From contig NZ_AOMO01000016.1 in assembly GCF_000338875.1 (NCBI RefSeq), forward strand, positions 153,651 through 217,650: DNA of 64,000 nucleotides. Reading direction: 5' to 3'. Below the pieces are notes generated by a model. The model did not search any database. It worked only from the letters and a program-made list of their open reading frames with translations, and had not been told where the DNA came from. Shown here piece after piece: positions 18,687 to 28,874 of this stretch (position 1 is its first letter; each line of letters opens with the position of its first letter). Both the position numbers and the translations under genes were made by a program. This DNA comes from Vibrio mimicus CAIM 602. GTDB taxonomy: Bacteria; Pseudomonadota; Gammaproteobacteria; Enterobacterales; Vibrionaceae.

Positions 18687-18709
18687 TCGTCAGTAAAGAA
18701 TCCAGACTA

Positions 18710-18737
18710 AAACGGTGCTCAATGAGCACCGTTTTTT
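18710..18737 (+). terminator. Intrinsic terminator of grcA
   Basis: AAACGGTGCTC / GAGCACCGTTT with a short AAT loop, followed by a T run. It is placed between convergent grcA and thrC. Confidence 0.92.
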
Positions 18738-18765
18738 ATTGACTTCGATTTAGCAAATCGAGGGA

Positions 18766-20046
18766 TTACTTCACACTCACCAGTAACACACGCAGAGCTG
18801 CGAAATCAGCATCCAACTCTTGAGAAAGCAACTCCATCGCAGCATGTTTAGCAAGCGGTGCAGGCAGTTCAATGTCGGTGCCTAAAATGTCATCCACCAC
18901 TTCCTTAAATTTGGCTGGGTGTGCTGTACACAAGAAAAGCCCAGTTTCTTGTGGCTGACGCTGCTCTTCCAATACACGGTAAGCAATCGAACCATGCGGC
19001 TCACACAAATAGCCTAAATCATAAAGTTCTTGTACTGCTTGTGCACTTTCCTCGTCAGAGACTGCACCTTTACCCAAGGTTTCCAATCCCCATCCCAGAC
19101 GCTGACAAAGCTCTTCGATACGCGGCCAGTTGTTAGGTTGGCTGACATCCATCGCATTTGAAGTGGTCGCAACAGTCGGTTTTGGTTCCCAACGTCCCGT
19201 TTCTAAGTAACGCGGAACGGTATCGTTGGCATTGGTTGCCGCAATAAAGCGTTTCACTGGCAAGCCGAGGGCTTTAGCCAACATACCCGCCGTTAGGTTA
19301 CCGAAGTTACCGCTTGGTACTGAGATAACCAGATTTTCACGCTCTACTTTGCTCATTTGTGCTGCAGCTTCAAAGTAGTAGCAGATTTGCGCCATCAAGC
19401 GACTGATATTGATCGAGTTGGCCGAGTTCAAACCGATTTGTTGACGCAGTTCTGCGTCATCAAAAGCTTGTTTAACCAGCGCTTGGCACGCATCAAAATC
19501 ACCATTGATCGCAACGGTGTGAATGTTTTTACCTAGTGTGCAGAACAGCTTTTCTTGAAGTGGACTGATTTTGCCTTTCGGATAGAGGATCACGACATTA
19601 ATGTCTTCCATGCCATAAAAAGCATGAGCAACAGCCGCACCTGTATCTCCTGACGTTGCGGTCAAAATAGTGATTTTTCCACCATTCGATACAGCGGCAA
19701 GAGATTGCGCCATAAAACGGCCACCAAAGTCTTTAAACGCGAGCGTTGGACCATGGAACAGTTCCAATGCGTAAACACCCTCTTTAACTTTGGCAATGGG
19801 GGCTGCAAATTGAAAGGCAGAATCCACCATAGCGCGAACTTTATCGGCTGGGAGTTCATCACCGATCAAAGCCGATAAAATCTTGCTGCTACGAGAGACG
19901 AAATCTTCCGCTAATAGGGCATCAATATCCTCAAACTTCGGCAACTCTGCCGGAAAGAACAGGCCTTGGTTGCGACCTAACCCTTGGCGAACGGCTTGGC
20001 CAAAGGAGACTTGTTCATCATTTTCTTTTATGTTGTACAGCTTCAT
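18766..20046 (-). CDS. thrC: Threonine synthase ThrC
   Basis: PLP enzyme converting O-phosphohomoserine to threonine. The 426-residue protein carries the PLP lysine in [13 protein letters not shown] near residue 107, the [14 protein letters not shown] phosphate-binding loop and [13 protein letters not shown]. Length is close to E. coli ThrC (428). Its ATG overlaps the thrB stop by 4 bases, the classic coupled arrangement. Last gene of thrLABC. Confidence 0.97.
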   Translation of the reverse strand: MKLYNIKENDEQVSFGQAVRQGLGRNQGLFFPAELPKFEDIDALLAEDFVSRSSKILSALIGDELPADKVRAMVDSAFQFAAPIAKVKEGVYALELFHGPTLAFKDFGGRFMAQSLAAVSNGGKITILTATSGDTGAAVAHAFYGMEDINVVILYPKGKISPLQEKLFCTLGKNIHTVAINGDFDACQALVKQAFDDAELRQQIGLNSANSINISRLMAQICYYFEAAAQMSKVERENLVISVPSGNFGNLTAGMLAKALGLPVKRFIAATNANDTVPRYLETGRWEPKPTVATTSNAMDVSQPNNWPRIEELCQRLGWGLETLGKGAVSDEESAQAVQELYDLGYLCEPHGSIAYRVLEEQRQPQETGLFLCTAHPAKFKEVVDDILGTDIELPAPLAKHAAMELLSQELDADFAALRVLLVSVK

Positions 20047-20999
20047 AGCTCACTTCCTGTTACTTTCGAACCTTGCTTGTCTAGGCGACAAATGTGGACG
20101 AATCCTTCTTCATTTTGGACATAGTTTTGCTCAAGCCAACGTGCTACACGTTCAGCCACCGCTTGCTCTTTACACACACTAAACAGAGTCGGACCACTCC
20201 CCGAGATCCCCGTCGCCAGCGCACCTGCTGAGGCTGCGTAGCTACGTGCCTTGGCAAAACCCGGCAGCAGTTTCTCACGATAGGGTTCGGCGATCACGTC
20301 TTTGATCATTTTTGCAGCTAACTCAGGTTGCTGAGTATGGCAAGCATGAATAAATCCGGCGAGATAGCGACCGTGCGCAACGATATCTTGGCGTCGGTAC
20401 TGCGCTGGCAGAATGGCGCGAGCTTCCGCAGTCGAAACTTTAATGCCCGGATAGGCCATGACCCAATACCAATCATCAAAGCAAGGTACTGATTGACTGA
20501 TGATACCGAGTTCTTCGAGCATCAACTGCACGCCACCTAAATAGCAAGGTGCGACGTTGTCATAATGGATGCTGCCAGAGATCTTGCCTTCCATTTCCCC
20601 CATCAGCGCCAGAAGCTCAGTTTCATCCAGAGGACTCGCGTGAAACTGATTCAACGCATCCAATGCAGCTACAATCGAGCAAGCACTTGAACCTAATCCA
20701 GAACCAATCGGCATATTTTTTTCGAGCGTCATGGTCAAGGGCTTAAGCGTTACCGACTTTTTCTCTAGTTCACGAGCGAATACTTGCCAGCAATCATACA
20801 CAATGTTTTCTTGTGGATTCGTTGGCAGCTTATCCACAAATCGACCTGCGGTTTTCAGCGCGAAAGGTTCAGCCCCAGCTTCCACTTTCACTCGATCGCC
20901 AAGCAAAGTGCCATCAATTGGGGACACGGCAGCCCCCAACACATCAAAACCGACACTGACATTACCAATTGAAGCGGGTGCGTACACCACAACACTCAT
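20043..20999 (-). CDS. thrB: Homoserine kinase ThrB
   Basis: GHMP-family kinase that phosphorylates homoserine. The 318-residue product starts [19 protein letters not shown] and has the ATP-binding loop [17 protein letters not shown] near residue 90, plus [12 protein letters not shown] near the C-terminus. The frame also opens at 21014 and 21038. The start at 20999 matches the E. coli N-terminus best, but its ribosome site (AGGTGA) is close to the ATG, so 21014 remains possible. It lies between thrA and thrC in one operon. Confidence 0.95.
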   Translation of the reverse strand: MSVVVYAPASIGNVSVGFDVLGAAVSPIDGTLLGDRVKVEAGAEPFALKTAGRFVDKLPTNPQENIVYDCWQVFARELEKKSVTLKPLTMTLEKNMPIGSGLGSSACSIVAALDALNQFHASPLDETELLALMGEMEGKISGSIHYDNVAPCYLGGVQLMLEELGIISQSVPCFDDWYWVMAYPGIKVSTAEARAILPAQYRRQDIVAHGRYLAGFIHACHTQQPELAAKMIKDVIAEPYREKLLPGFAKARSYAASAGALATGISGSGPTLFSVCKEQAVAERVARWLEQNYVQNEEGFVHICRLDKQGSKVTGSEL

Positions 21000-21019
21000 G
21001 TCACCTGAACTCATTTCTA

Positions 21020-23479
21020 TTAAACCCCTAATTTCCAACCGAGTGTACGCATTACATCTGAGAATACGCCTGCCGCTGTAACTTCTGACCCTGCACCATA
21101 GCCACGCAGTACCAGTGGAATTGGCTGGTAATAGCGGCTATAAAATGCCAGCGCGTTTTCGCCTTCTTTCACTTTGAACATAGGATCGTTTTCATCCACC
21201 GCGACAATGCGAACTTGGCACTGACCATCGACGATTTGTGCTACATAGCGCAACACTTTTCCTTCTGCTTTCGCTTGCGCTACTCGCTCTGCAAAAGCAG
21301 CGTCTGCTTGTGGTAAACGAGCCATAAACTCTTCAACACTACCGGAAGCATCAAAACCAGCGGGTAGCGCCTGCTCGACATTGACATCGCTCAGCTCAAG
21401 TTCATAACCAGCTTCACGCGCCAAAATCAGTAGTTTGCGTGCCACATCCATACCAGAAAGATCATCGCGCGGATCAGGTTCAGTAAAGCCTTTTTCTTTT
21501 GCCAGCAGAGTCGCTTGGCTCAAAGTCATGCCTTCATCCAATTTGCCAAAGATAAAGGAGAGAGAACCAGAGAGAATGCCGCTGAATTTTTCCAGCTCGT
21601 CCCCTGCTGCAATCAGGTTTTGTAAGTTTTCAATAACCGGTAAACCCGCACCGACGGTCGTTTCATACATCAATTTACGACGCGAGTGACGAGCCACATC
21701 ACGCAACTGGTGGTAGTAACTCATGCTCGCCGTATTGGCTTTCTTGTTCGGGGTCACCACATGGAACCCCGCAGCGAGGAAATCAGCATATTGGTTAGCA
21801 ATTTCATCACTGGAAGTGCAATCCACCAACACAGGGTTAATGATATGATTACGCTGCACCAAGGCCACTAGGTTCGCTAAGCTAAAGGCTTGATCAGCAT
21901 TGACCATGCGATCACGCCACTGCTCAAGAGGCAGACCACGGCTATCAAGCAGCATGCCTTTACTGTTTGCCAAACCACATACGCGCATCATGATGCCTTT
22001 TTCTGCGAGCTTAGCTTGTTGACGCTGGATCTGATCGACCAGCTCACCGCCAACGCCACCCACACCAACAACAAACACATCTAAGAAGTGCTTAGAGTTG
22101 AAGAGATTTTCGTGACAGGCTTTGATCGCTTCCGAAATTTTATCATCAGGGATCACTGCAGAAATCGCGCGCTCAGAGGAACCTTGCGCAATCGCAATCA
22201 CGTTAACATGCACTTCAGCGAGTGAAGCAAAGAATTGCGAGGCCACACCGCGCGAAGTGCGCATACCGTCACCAACTAGAGTGATGATGGCGACGTCATC
22301 CACAAACTCAACTGGCTCAAGCAAACCATCTTTGAGTTCCAGTTCAAACGTTTCCGCCAGTGCTTGCTGTGCCAAAGCCTTATGTTGTGCTTCAATACAG
22401 AAACTGATGCTGTATTCAGAAGAAGATTGAGTGATGAGCACAATCGACACATCCGCTGCTGACATCGCGCCAAACACACGGCTCGCCATACCCACCATGC
22501 CTTTCATTCCCGGGCCGGAAACGTTAACCATGGTCAGGCTATTTAGTGTGGTGATGCCTTTGATTGCAAGTTTGTCTTCGCCAGTATCTTGGCCAATCAG
22601 TGTTCCCGCACCCTGTGGGTTGAAACTGTTTTTAATCAGGCAAGGGATTTGGAATTGGGCAATCGGAGCAATCGTTTTAGGATGCAGCACAGATGCACCG
22701 AAGTAAGAAAGCTCCATCGCTTCTTGATAGCTGAGCGATTTCAGAAGACGCGCATCATCGACCAAACGTGGATCACAGTTGTAAACGCCATCCACATCCG
22801 TCCAGATTTCACAACAATCCGCACGTAAACAGGCTGCCAGTACAGCGGCTGAATAATCAGAGCCATTACGGCCTAAACAGACTAGTTCACCTTGAGCATT
22901 ACCCGCAGTAAAACCCGGCATGATGTTGACATGCTGTTGTGGCAATGGCGATTGTCTGAAACGCTGAGTAGAGGTTTCCACATCCACCATAGCTTCCAGA
23001 TGATCGCCTTTCGCCAGCAGGTATTTCACCGGGTCAATCAAATTGGCTGGCAGGCCTTTCGCTTCCATAACGGCTTTCATCAGTTGAATAGAAACACGCT
23101 CACCTTTACTGATGATCCGCGCATTGACGTTATCTGGGCACATACCCAGCAGAGTTATGCCATGCACAAACTGGCGCAGTTGACTCATTGATGAATGCAC
23201 TTGGTTGTTATAAGCAGTTCCATCTAGATTTGGGAGCTGCTCTTTAATTCCATCAAGCAAGGCATAAAAAGAACTTTCCAATTCAACAACTTGCGATTCC
23301 GCTTCACCACGGGATAACGCACTTTCAATCACCGCCACCAGTTTATTGGTCGTTTTGCCCGGAGCAGAGAGGACAACGGCCACCTCTTCCTGCTGTGCAT
23401 TATTGGCGATGATGTCAGCAGCGCGTAGAAAACGCTCCGGATCCGCCAGCGATGAACCTCCAAACTTTAATACTCGCAT
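21020..23479 (-). CDS. thrA: Bifunctional aspartokinase I / homoserine dehydrogenase I ThrA
   Basis: First and third steps of threonine synthesis in one protein: aspartate phosphorylation and aspartate-semialdehyde reduction. The 819 residues (E. coli 820) begin [17 protein letters not shown]. The kinase domain covers about 1-290, tandem ACT regulatory domains about 310-460 and the dehydrogenase about 465-819, with [16 protein letters not shown] (NAD(P) fold), VTPNKKAN and [27 protein letters not shown] precedes the ATG. ACT domains indicate feedback inhibition by threonine, and a leader attenuator lies just upstream. Confidence 0.98.
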   Translation of the reverse strand: MRVLKFGGSSLADPERFLRAADIIANNAQQEEVAVVLSAPGKTTNKLVAVIESALSRGEAESQVVELESSFYALLDGIKEQLPNLDGTAYNNQVHSSMSQLRQFVHGITLLGMCPDNVNARIISKGERVSIQLMKAVMEAKGLPANLIDPVKYLLAKGDHLEAMVDVETSTQRFRQSPLPQQHVNIMPGFTAGNAQGELVCLGRNGSDYSAAVLAACLRADCCEIWTDVDGVYNCDPRLVDDARLLKSLSYQEAMELSYFGASVLHPKTIAPIAQFQIPCLIKNSFNPQGAGTLIGQDTGEDKLAIKGITTLNSLTMVNVSGPGMKGMVGMASRVFGAMSAADVSIVLITQSSSEYSISFCIEAQHKALAQQALAETFELELKDGLLEPVEFVDDVAIITLVGDGMRTSRGVASQFFASLAEVHVNVIAIAQGSSERAISAVIPDDKISEAIKACHENLFNSKHFLDVFVVGVGGVGGELVDQIQRQQAKLAEKGIMMRVCGLANSKGMLLDSRGLPLEQWRDRMVNADQAFSLANLVALVQRNHIINPVLVDCTSSDEIANQYADFLAAGFHVVTPNKKANTASMSYYHQLRDVARHSRRKLMYETTVGAGLPVIENLQNLIAAGDELEKFSGILSGSLSFIFGKLDEGMTLSQATLLAKEKGFTEPDPRDDLSGMDVARKLLILAREAGYELELSDVNVEQALPAGFDASGSVEEFMARLPQADAAFAERVAQAKAEGKVLRYVAQIVDGQCQVRIVAVDENDPMFKVKEGENALAFYSRYYQPIPLVLRGYGAGSEVTAAGVFSDVMRTLGWKLGV

Positions 23480-23510
23480 CCCTTCCTCCAAATGCATTAA
23501 AAACGGGTAT

Positions 23511-23544
23511 AAAAAAAGGCCTGTATCGGTTGGGATACAGGCCT
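23511..23544 (-). terminator. thr operon attenuator terminator
   Basis: An 11-bp stem, AGGCCTGTATC (23517-23527) with GATACAGGCCT (23534-23544), is followed on the minus strand by seven T residues. It lies between the thrL stop and thrA, as in E. coli thr attenuation. Confidence 0.93.
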
Positions 23545-23563
23545 TTTTTGTGAAATTTTGCGC

Positions 23564-23641
23564 TCAGCAGCCTGCCCCAACATGCGACGTGTCGGTAATG
23601 GTAATAATGGTGGTCATTACTGCCTGGCTGTGATTCAACAT
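23564..23641 (-). CDS. thrL: thr operon leader peptide ThrL
   Basis: A short frame reading MLNHSQAVMTTIITITDT and ending SHVGAGC. The TTIITITDT run is rich in Thr and Ile codons, and the end resembles the NGAG end of E. coli ThrL. Ribosome stalling at these codons when charged tRNA-Thr or tRNA-Ile is scarce should prevent the attenuator from forming. Translation could start at 23641 (25 residues) or at the internal ATG 23617 (17 residues, with AGGCAG upstream); the second is equally likely. Confidence 0.85.
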   Translation of the reverse strand: MLNHSQAVMTTIITITDTSHVGAGC

Positions 23642-23913
23642 ACGTGTTTTCTGTCTATCTGTGTGTTTGCTTGCAAATACGTTTAACCCATTTGCGTTCG
23701 ATTCGTCAACGAAAATCTGATTTTTTTATCTACGATTTTAAAAATCCACGATTAAGTGATGAGTTTTCTAATTCGCACAATGCGATAAGCAACAATCAAT
23801 AAAATGTCTATATAGAAATAACAAATCGCTATAACGTTCTTCCGGTACAGTGTGATTTTTTGTGCTTAAATTGAGTTTACCGATAAATTCTCTATGCAAC
23901 CTGAGGAGTGAGT

Positions 23914-24375
23914 GTGAACGTTTGGGGGTTATTCCTAATCACAGCTATAGCTCCGCTTTCTTGGGCAGAAACGCTTCCTAGCTTACCTTTTGAAAGCAAT
24001 GCTTCACCGCATAAATTATTTATCGCAAGCGATAACAATAGCCACGGCTTTGATAGTTGGACGATTGATAGCGGCTATGCCTACAACCTATTTGAAGACA
24101 TTGATTTGTATGTGGGCGCTCGCATCAATAGTGGTACGAATAGTGCCGAAAATGGTTTGCTCAGCGGCATCCATTATCAGTTCACCGAGCGTCTTTCCTT
24201 TAATAGTGCATTGCGTACATTTTCAAAGCCAGAAAACAACAGCAACAAAGAATCTGCCATTTCTGCTGAACTGACTAGCCGATTGAAGTTGAAGGAAAAT
24301 CTCGACTTGCATGCCACACTGGATTACCAAGAATGGCAGCAAGGTGTCGAGTTCGGTATTGGTTTTCGTTTTTAG
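23914..24375 (+). CDS. Predicted small outer-membrane beta-barrel protein
   Basis: About 153 residues. It starts with a short signal peptide ([19 protein letters not shown], cleavage probably after SWA) and continues with alternating amphipathic strands such as [31 protein letters not shown] and [10 protein letters not shown]. It ends GIGFRF, whose terminal Phe is typical of Bam-assembled barrels. I recognise no named family. The start is probably the GTG at 23914, with GAGG upstream; a GTG at 23908 is in the same frame but overlaps that ribosome site. Its stop overlaps the rraA stop by 2 bases in convergent orientation, with no terminator between them. Confidence 0.7.
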   Translation: MNVWGLFLITAIAPLSWAETLPSLPFESNASPHKLFIASDNNSHGFDSWTIDSGYAYNLFEDIDLYVGARINSGTNSAENGLLSGIHYQFTERLSFNSALRTFSKPENNSNKESAISAELTSRLKLKENLDLHATLDYQEWQQGVEFGIGFRF

Positions 24376-24857
24376 CTAACTTCAAGCGGTGTTTCAGACA
24401 TCAAGATGCCATTCCAATCCGCATATAGGTAGTCACCGGGTTCAACGATCTGATTTTGCATGGTCAACGTCACATTAACTTGCCCAGCGCCACGTTTCTC
24501 CGTTTTGAAGGGACAAGCACCTAACGCTTTGATGCCCAAATCCATTTCTGACATAGCAACAACATCACGCACGGCACCATACACAATTACGCCTTCCCAA
24601 TCATTTTCGATTGCTAAAATCGCTAACTGGTCACCCATCAACGCTTTGTGACATGAACCATGACCATCAACAACCAATACTTTGCCTTTGCCATTTTGGC
24701 TCAGCACATCACGAACTTTCGAGTTATCGTGATAGCAACGAACGGTCACAATCTCTCCCCAAAAAGCACTACGCTGTCCAAAGTTTTGCAGTGGCAGATT
24801 GAGTAAAGTCACTTGCGATTCGTACTTATCGCAAAGATCTGGGGTTATATCTCTCAT
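24372..24857 (-). CDS. rraA: Regulator of ribonuclease activity RraA
   Basis: RraA binds the RNase E degradosome and inhibits RNA processing. The 161-residue protein shows the family signatures [30 protein letters not shown] and the C-terminal [17 protein letters not shown]. Vibrio genomes carry more than one RraA paralogue; this is the one next to a DUF3293 gene and arcA. Two tandem ATGs follow GGAGG; the second (24857) has better spacing. It shares a strand with the DUF3293 gene, 20-25 bp away, so the two form a likely operon. Confidence 0.93.
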   Translation of the reverse strand: MRDITPDLCDKYESQVTLLNLPLQNFGQRSAFWGEIVTVRCYHDNSKVRDVLSQNGKGKVLVVDGHGSCHKALMGDQLAILAIENDWEGVIVYGAVRDVVAMSEMDLGIKALGACPFKTEKRGAGQVNVTLTMQNQIVEPGDYLYADWNGILMSETPLEVS

Positions 24858-24879
24858 CATTCCTCCATGATTTTATTTT

Positions 24880-25269
24880 TCAGATTTGTTGATTTCGGAT
24901 TGGCCCGAGATAAAGCTCATGATCATCAATACAAGAACAGAGGTAAAGTTCACCTTCTTGTACAAAATAGATCGCGTTTTGAGCAAATCTCTGCGCCAGC
25001 GATCGGGCTTCTGAAAGCGGCATAACTACAGCAAAACTATCTTCAAACCACTGAAACTGAGAGTCTCCTACCCTCACTTTCAACCAATCATAATCGATCA
25101 AGCATTGCTGTAAACGTTGATTATTTACGCAATTCTCATCATCTGACAAGCGAATACTCTTAGGGTTCCATGCGGTAATTATGCAATAAAACGACCAATT
25201 TACTGGCTTTTCAAAGGCAAATTTCACTGATTGATAAGCCTGCCAAAGGCTAGCGTCTATCTTCATCAT
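24880..25269 (-). CDS. DUF3293 family protein
   Basis: A 129-residue soluble protein. The FYCIITAWNPKS segment near residue 28 and the FQWFEDSFAVV region match my memory of DUF3293, a family of unknown function in gamma-proteobacteria. No catalytic motif is evident. The start may be either of two tandem ATGs (25269 or 25266); the ribosome site is weak. It is directly upstream of rraA on the same strand and divergent from arcA, so it shares the 315-bp arcA promoter region. Confidence 0.8.
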   Translation of the reverse strand: MMKIDASLWQAYQSVKFAFEKPVNWSFYCIITAWNPKSIRLSDDENCVNNQRLQQCLIDYDWLKVRVGDSQFQWFEDSFAVVMPLSEARSLAQRFAQNAIYFVQEGELYLCSCIDDHELYLGPIRNQQI

Positions 25270-25321
25270 TTGGTAAGTTTACAACTCGTTATTGTTCTTA
25301 ATATCTGTTACATTCTAACTC

Positions 25322-25335
25322 TTGATGTAAATCAA
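25322..25335. promoter_or_regulatory. FNR box in the arcA upstream region
   Basis: TTGAT-GTAA-ATCAA is a perfect FNR consensus site, about 250 bp before the arcA ATG. E. coli arcA is activated by FNR, so this supports the same control here. The site is also close to the divergent DUF3293-rraA genes. Confidence 0.8.
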
Positions 25336-25475
25336 CAAAGTGATTGGAATTAACATTCGGGCGTTGTTAGCATGCTGTTAACATTATAGAATCCGCCCCA
25401 TAGACTAGTAGAACCTCTTGAGAATGGGAGTCCTCATAACTAGTTACACCAAGGATGGCGGACAAAAAGTAGTGA

Positions 25476-25484
25476 TGTTAATTA
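25476..25484. promoter_or_regulatory. ArcA-box-like TGTTAATTA in the arcA upstream region
   Basis: TGTTAATTAG fits the phosphorylated ArcA core GTTAATTA. Two TGTTAACAT copies (25376-25384 and near 25500) flank it at a distance. Autoregulation is possible. Short AT-rich motifs occur by chance, so this is tentative. Confidence 0.4.
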
Positions 25485-25584
25485 GATTTTTTACTTTATT
25501 GTTAACATAACTAACCGGTATGTAATCTTTTTGCCTAGAATGAGTTCTACTAGCACGATTTTTTCACAAGTTTAGGTAACGCAA

Positions 25585-26301
25585 ATGCAAACCCCGCAGA
25601 TCCTTATCGTCGAAGACGAGCAAGTAACTCGTAACACTCTTAAGAGTATTTTTGAAGCAGAGGGATACGCTGTTTTTGAGGCCAGCAATGGTGAAGAGAT
25701 GCACCAAGTGCTGGCCGATTATCCAATCAACTTGGTGATTATGGACATCAACCTGCCAGGTAAGAATGGCCTACTGCTAGCACGCGAACTGCGCGAGCAA
25801 GCGGATGTAGCGCTCATGTTCCTGACTGGTCGCGACAATGAAGTGGATAAGATTCTGGGCCTAGAAATTGGCGCAGATGATTACATCACCAAACCGTTCA
25901 ACCCACGTGAATTAACGATTCGTGCTCGTAACCTGCTAAGCCGCTCTATGCATGCTGGCACCACGCAAGAAGAAAAACGCAGCGTTGAAAAATACGTGTT
26001 CAATGGTTGGGAACTGGATATTAACAGCCGCTCACTGGTGAGCCCTGATGGTGATAGCTACAAGCTACCTCGTTCAGAATTCCGTGCATTACTGCACTTC
26101 TGCGAGAACCCAGGCAAAATCCAAACTCGTGCTGACCTGCTGAAGAAGATGACTGGACGTGAGCTGAAGCCACACGACCGTACTGTGGACGTTACTATCC
26201 GCCGTATCCGTAAGCACTTCGAGTCTATTTCAGGCACACCGGAAATCATCGCGACCATTCACGGTGAAGGCTACCGCTTCTGTGGTGATTTAGAAGACTA
26301 A
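25585..26301 (+). CDS. arcA: Aerobic respiration control response regulator ArcA
   Basis: A 238-residue OmpR/PhoB-type regulator (same length as E. coli). The receiver domain has acidic residues at 10-11, the phosphoacceptor D54 in [10 protein letters not shown], a Thr in MFLTGRD and K in YITKPFNP. The C-terminal winged helix ends RRIRKHFES...[14 protein letters not shown]. It controls respiratory and TCA genes with redox state, phosphorylated by ArcB. FNR and ArcA-like sites lie upstream and an intrinsic terminator downstream. Unlike E. coli, it sits next to arcB, converging on it. Confidence 0.98.
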   Translation: MQTPQILIVEDEQVTRNTLKSIFEAEGYAVFEASNGEEMHQVLADYPINLVIMDINLPGKNGLLLARELREQADVALMFLTGRDNEVDKILGLEIGADDYITKPFNPRELTIRARNLLSRSMHAGTTQEEKRSVEKYVFNGWELDINSRSLVSPDGDSYKLPRSEFRALLHFCENPGKIQTRADLLKKMTGRELKPHDRTVDVTIRRIRKHFESISGTPEIIATIHGEGYRFCGDLED

Positions 26302-26329
26302 TTCACCTTAGTGAGCCCAAAATGAATTA

Positions 26330-26356
26330 GACCCTAGCTATGCTAGGGTCTTTTTT
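26330..26356. terminator. Terminator between convergent arcA and arcB
   Basis: GACCCTAG / CTAGGGTC hairpin with a T run on the plus strand. It starts 28 bp after the arcA stop and abuts the arcB stop, so the stem may also fold in the arcB message. Confidence 0.9.
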
Positions 26357-26358
26357 AA

Positions 26359-28716
26359 TCACTTATTTGAGTCTGCTTGCTGAGTAAGCCACTGCCTTAA
26401 TAGCGTAATATCCGATTGATATTCATTTTTGATCTCCTCAACCCAATCACTGATGTTTTCCCACCATGCTGGAGCTTCCGGTGATTGTGCCTTTTGAGCA
26501 ATTTTTTGGATCCGCTTAAGTCCTACCGAACCTGCCGCACCTTTGATTTTATGCGCTTCACTGACAATCCCTTGTTTATCTTTAGCGACCATATTGGAAT
26601 CCAACACAGCAAGATAAGCAGGCATCGACTGCTCAAATAAGGTCACACTATCGATGACGGGCTGACTACCCACAATTTCAACATAGGATTGCAGCATCTC
26701 GAGATCGAGTAACTGCTGATATACATCCTGAGGCAGTTCTTTTGGCGTCGAAGTCACTTCGATAGAAGGAACATCACATTCAAGACCATTGCTAACTTTG
26801 GCTATTACTTCGCGAACAGCGGCAACAGATAAAGGCTTGCTGATTGCGGCATCCATTCCTTTCTGGCGATATTCTTCTTTATCTTTCAAAACATTGGCTG
26901 TTAAGGCTACCAGTGGCGGCAATGAGGAATAATGAGCTCGATAATATTGAGCAATATCGAATCCTGTCATATCCGGTAACTGGATATCGAGAAACACTAG
27001 GTCATAGTCAGTCGGATTAAATCGCTGGATAGCCTCTTCACCCGTCATCGCTACTGTGACTTTATGTCCCATGCTTTCAAGCAATGAACGTGCGACAGTA
27101 ATGTTCAGTTCAATATCTTCAACCATGAAAATATTGAGCTGAGTTTGCGGTTCTTGTGGTTCAACAGTGACAGGAGCATCTGCCAAAAGTGGCACACGGA
27201 TCGTCACGGTAAAGGTACTACCAAACCCTTCTTCACTATTGACGCTGATATCGCCGCCCATCAATTTTATCAACTGGCGTGATACCGCTAAGCCAATCCC
27301 TGTTCCCACGGCATGCAAGTTATCTTTGCCTGACTTGACCTGATAATACATGGCAAAGATTTTTTCCTGCTCTTCTTCTGGAATGCCAATGCCCGTATCT
27401 TCCACTTCAATGGTGATATCAGCATGCTGCTCATCACATTCTGCGCTAACCGTCATCACGACGCTACCTTCTTTGGTGAACTTCATAGCGTTGCTGATCA
27501 GGTTCCACAATACTTGGCGCAGGCGTGTAGCATCCACTTCCACCAACGAAGGTAAATCAGTCAAACGTTCCAAATCAAACCGTAACCCTTTTTGCTCCGC
27601 CATCAAAGCCGCTAGCACTTCGATTTCAGCCACAAACTCTTCGAAATTGAGCGCTGCAGGGAAAAGCTCAAGCTTGCGGCGGTCAAACTTATCCATATCA
27701 ATAATGTCGTTAAAGATGTTACCGAGCGTCACTGCACTGACATTGATCGTTTGCAGATGTTTACGCTGCTCACTGCTTAACGGTGTATCCAGCAACATGC
27801 GACTGAGGCCAACAATGCCATTGAGTGGCGTGCGCAACTCATGGCTAATCGTCGAAATGAAGGTGGTTTTATCACGGCTGGCTTTCTCTAATGATTCTTC
27901 GTGGCGCTTACGTTCGGTGATATCACGGCCAAAACCAACCAAACCAAGGTGACGCCCATCTTTACTGTAGAAGGGCACTTTGCGCAGCTCAAAAAAGCTC
28001 TTGCGGCCATCAGGGTATTCCAGCCATTGCTCATAGGTGATTGCGGTATTGTGATTGAAAACTTGCTGATCGGTTTCCACAATCGATTGGGCGATCTCTT
28101 TGCGATACACGTCCCATGGGGTTAAACCCACCAGTTCACTTTCGCGTTTTCCGGTTAACTCTTCCATAGCTCGGTTACAGCCAGAGAACTCACCTTTAGC
28201 ATTACGGTAATAAATCAAATCGGGAGAGGCATCGATGAATGAACGCAACAAGGCGGTACGCTCAGCCAGTTCAAGCTGGGTTTTCTCACGTTGGTACACT
28301 TCATTTTCAAGATCGAGCATGGCTTCTTCGCGTGCTTCTTCCGCCTTAATCCGTTCTTCAATTTCTTGATTTAATTTAACGATGTTTTGTTGAAGCTTTT
28401 GATTAAGTTCTTGATCGCGCGAGCGCATATCTTTCAGTTTGGAAACCAATTTCGAGAGACGTTGACGAGACTCTTCAAGCTGATCCACGACCACTGAAAG
28501 GAAATAAACCGCCCAAGGCGTGATGAGCAAGCCAAAGAATACGGAGCGGATAATATCAATGTCATCAACAAATCCATTGAGGATCAAGGTGATGCCAACT
28601 TGCACCACCACCGCCAACGCAACCAAAGCGAGAGCCAAGAGAATAGAAAAACGTAAAATGCCTAGTTTGACCAATAAATCGACATAATACTGGGCAAGAT
28701 TTTTCATCGGTTTCAT
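26359..28716 (-). CDS. arcB: Tripartite sensor kinase ArcB
   Basis: Inner-membrane redox sensor that senses quinones in the family and phosphorelays to ArcA. In the 785 residues, two membrane helices lie at about 20-75, then a leucine-zipper coiled coil, a PAS domain (about 155-275), a histidine kinase with STISHELRTPLNG (His near 290) and GTGIGLAVS, a receiver with LVFLDIQLPDMTG (Asp near 575) and an Hpt domain with AHKIKGAAGSVG (His near 725). All three phosphorelay residues are present. GGAG precedes the start. Upstream lie 158 bp with a repeat fragment, then the diguanylate cyclase gene. Confidence 0.98.
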   Translation of the reverse strand: MKPMKNLAQYYVDLLVKLGILRFSILLALALVALAVVVQVGITLILNGFVDDIDIIRSVFFGLLITPWAVYFLSVVVDQLEESRQRLSKLVSKLKDMRSRDQELNQKLQQNIVKLNQEIEERIKAEEAREEAMLDLENEVYQREKTQLELAERTALLRSFIDASPDLIYYRNAKGEFSGCNRAMEELTGKRESELVGLTPWDVYRKEIAQSIVETDQQVFNHNTAITYEQWLEYPDGRKSFFELRKVPFYSKDGRHLGLVGFGRDITERKRHEESLEKASRDKTTFISTISHELRTPLNGIVGLSRMLLDTPLSSEQRKHLQTINVSAVTLGNIFNDIIDMDKFDRRKLELFPAALNFEEFVAEIEVLAALMAEQKGLRFDLERLTDLPSLVEVDATRLRQVLWNLISNAMKFTKEGSVVMTVSAECDEQHADITIEVEDTGIGIPEEEQEKIFAMYYQVKSGKDNLHAVGTGIGLAVSRQLIKLMGGDISVNSEEGFGSTFTVTIRVPLLADAPVTVEPQEPQTQLNIFMVEDIELNITVARSLLESMGHKVTVAMTGEEAIQRFNPTDYDLVFLDIQLPDMTGFDIAQYYRAHYSSLPPLVALTANVLKDKEEYRQKGMDAAISKPLSVAAVREVIAKVSNGLECDVPSIEVTSTPKELPQDVYQQLLDLEMLQSYVEIVGSQPVIDSVTLFEQSMPAYLAVLDSNMVAKDKQGIVSEAHKIKGAAGSVGLKRIQKIAQKAQSPEAPAWWENISDWVEEIKNEYQSDITLLRQWLTQQADSNK

Positions 28717-28818
28717 TCACAGCTCCGTCAGATAAAGAGCCATTAGTCTAGCTTGTTTACAAAGCAAACGTTAGCTGCACTTATCACAAGCTGTTGAGAA
28801 ATCAGGTAGGTTATCGCC

Positions 28819-28860
28819 AACTATTTTGAGTTGCAGGAAAGCGGCAAGTGAGCGCACATC
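28819..28860. repeat. Fragment of the Vibrio-type intergenic repeat upstream of arcB
   Basis: TTGAGTTGCAGGAAAGCGGC followed by AAGTGAGCG resembles the left end of the repeat at 44683-44802 (GGAGTTGCAGGTAGGCG). The rest of the element is not recognisable, so it looks truncated or decayed. Confidence 0.4.
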
Positions 28861-28874
28861 GCCCACACTGCGCT

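Noticed and set aside
27350..27952. 200-residue frame antisense to arcB
   Set aside because: Fully inside the conserved arcB coding region; low-complexity Ser/Arg-rich product typical of an antisense shadow.
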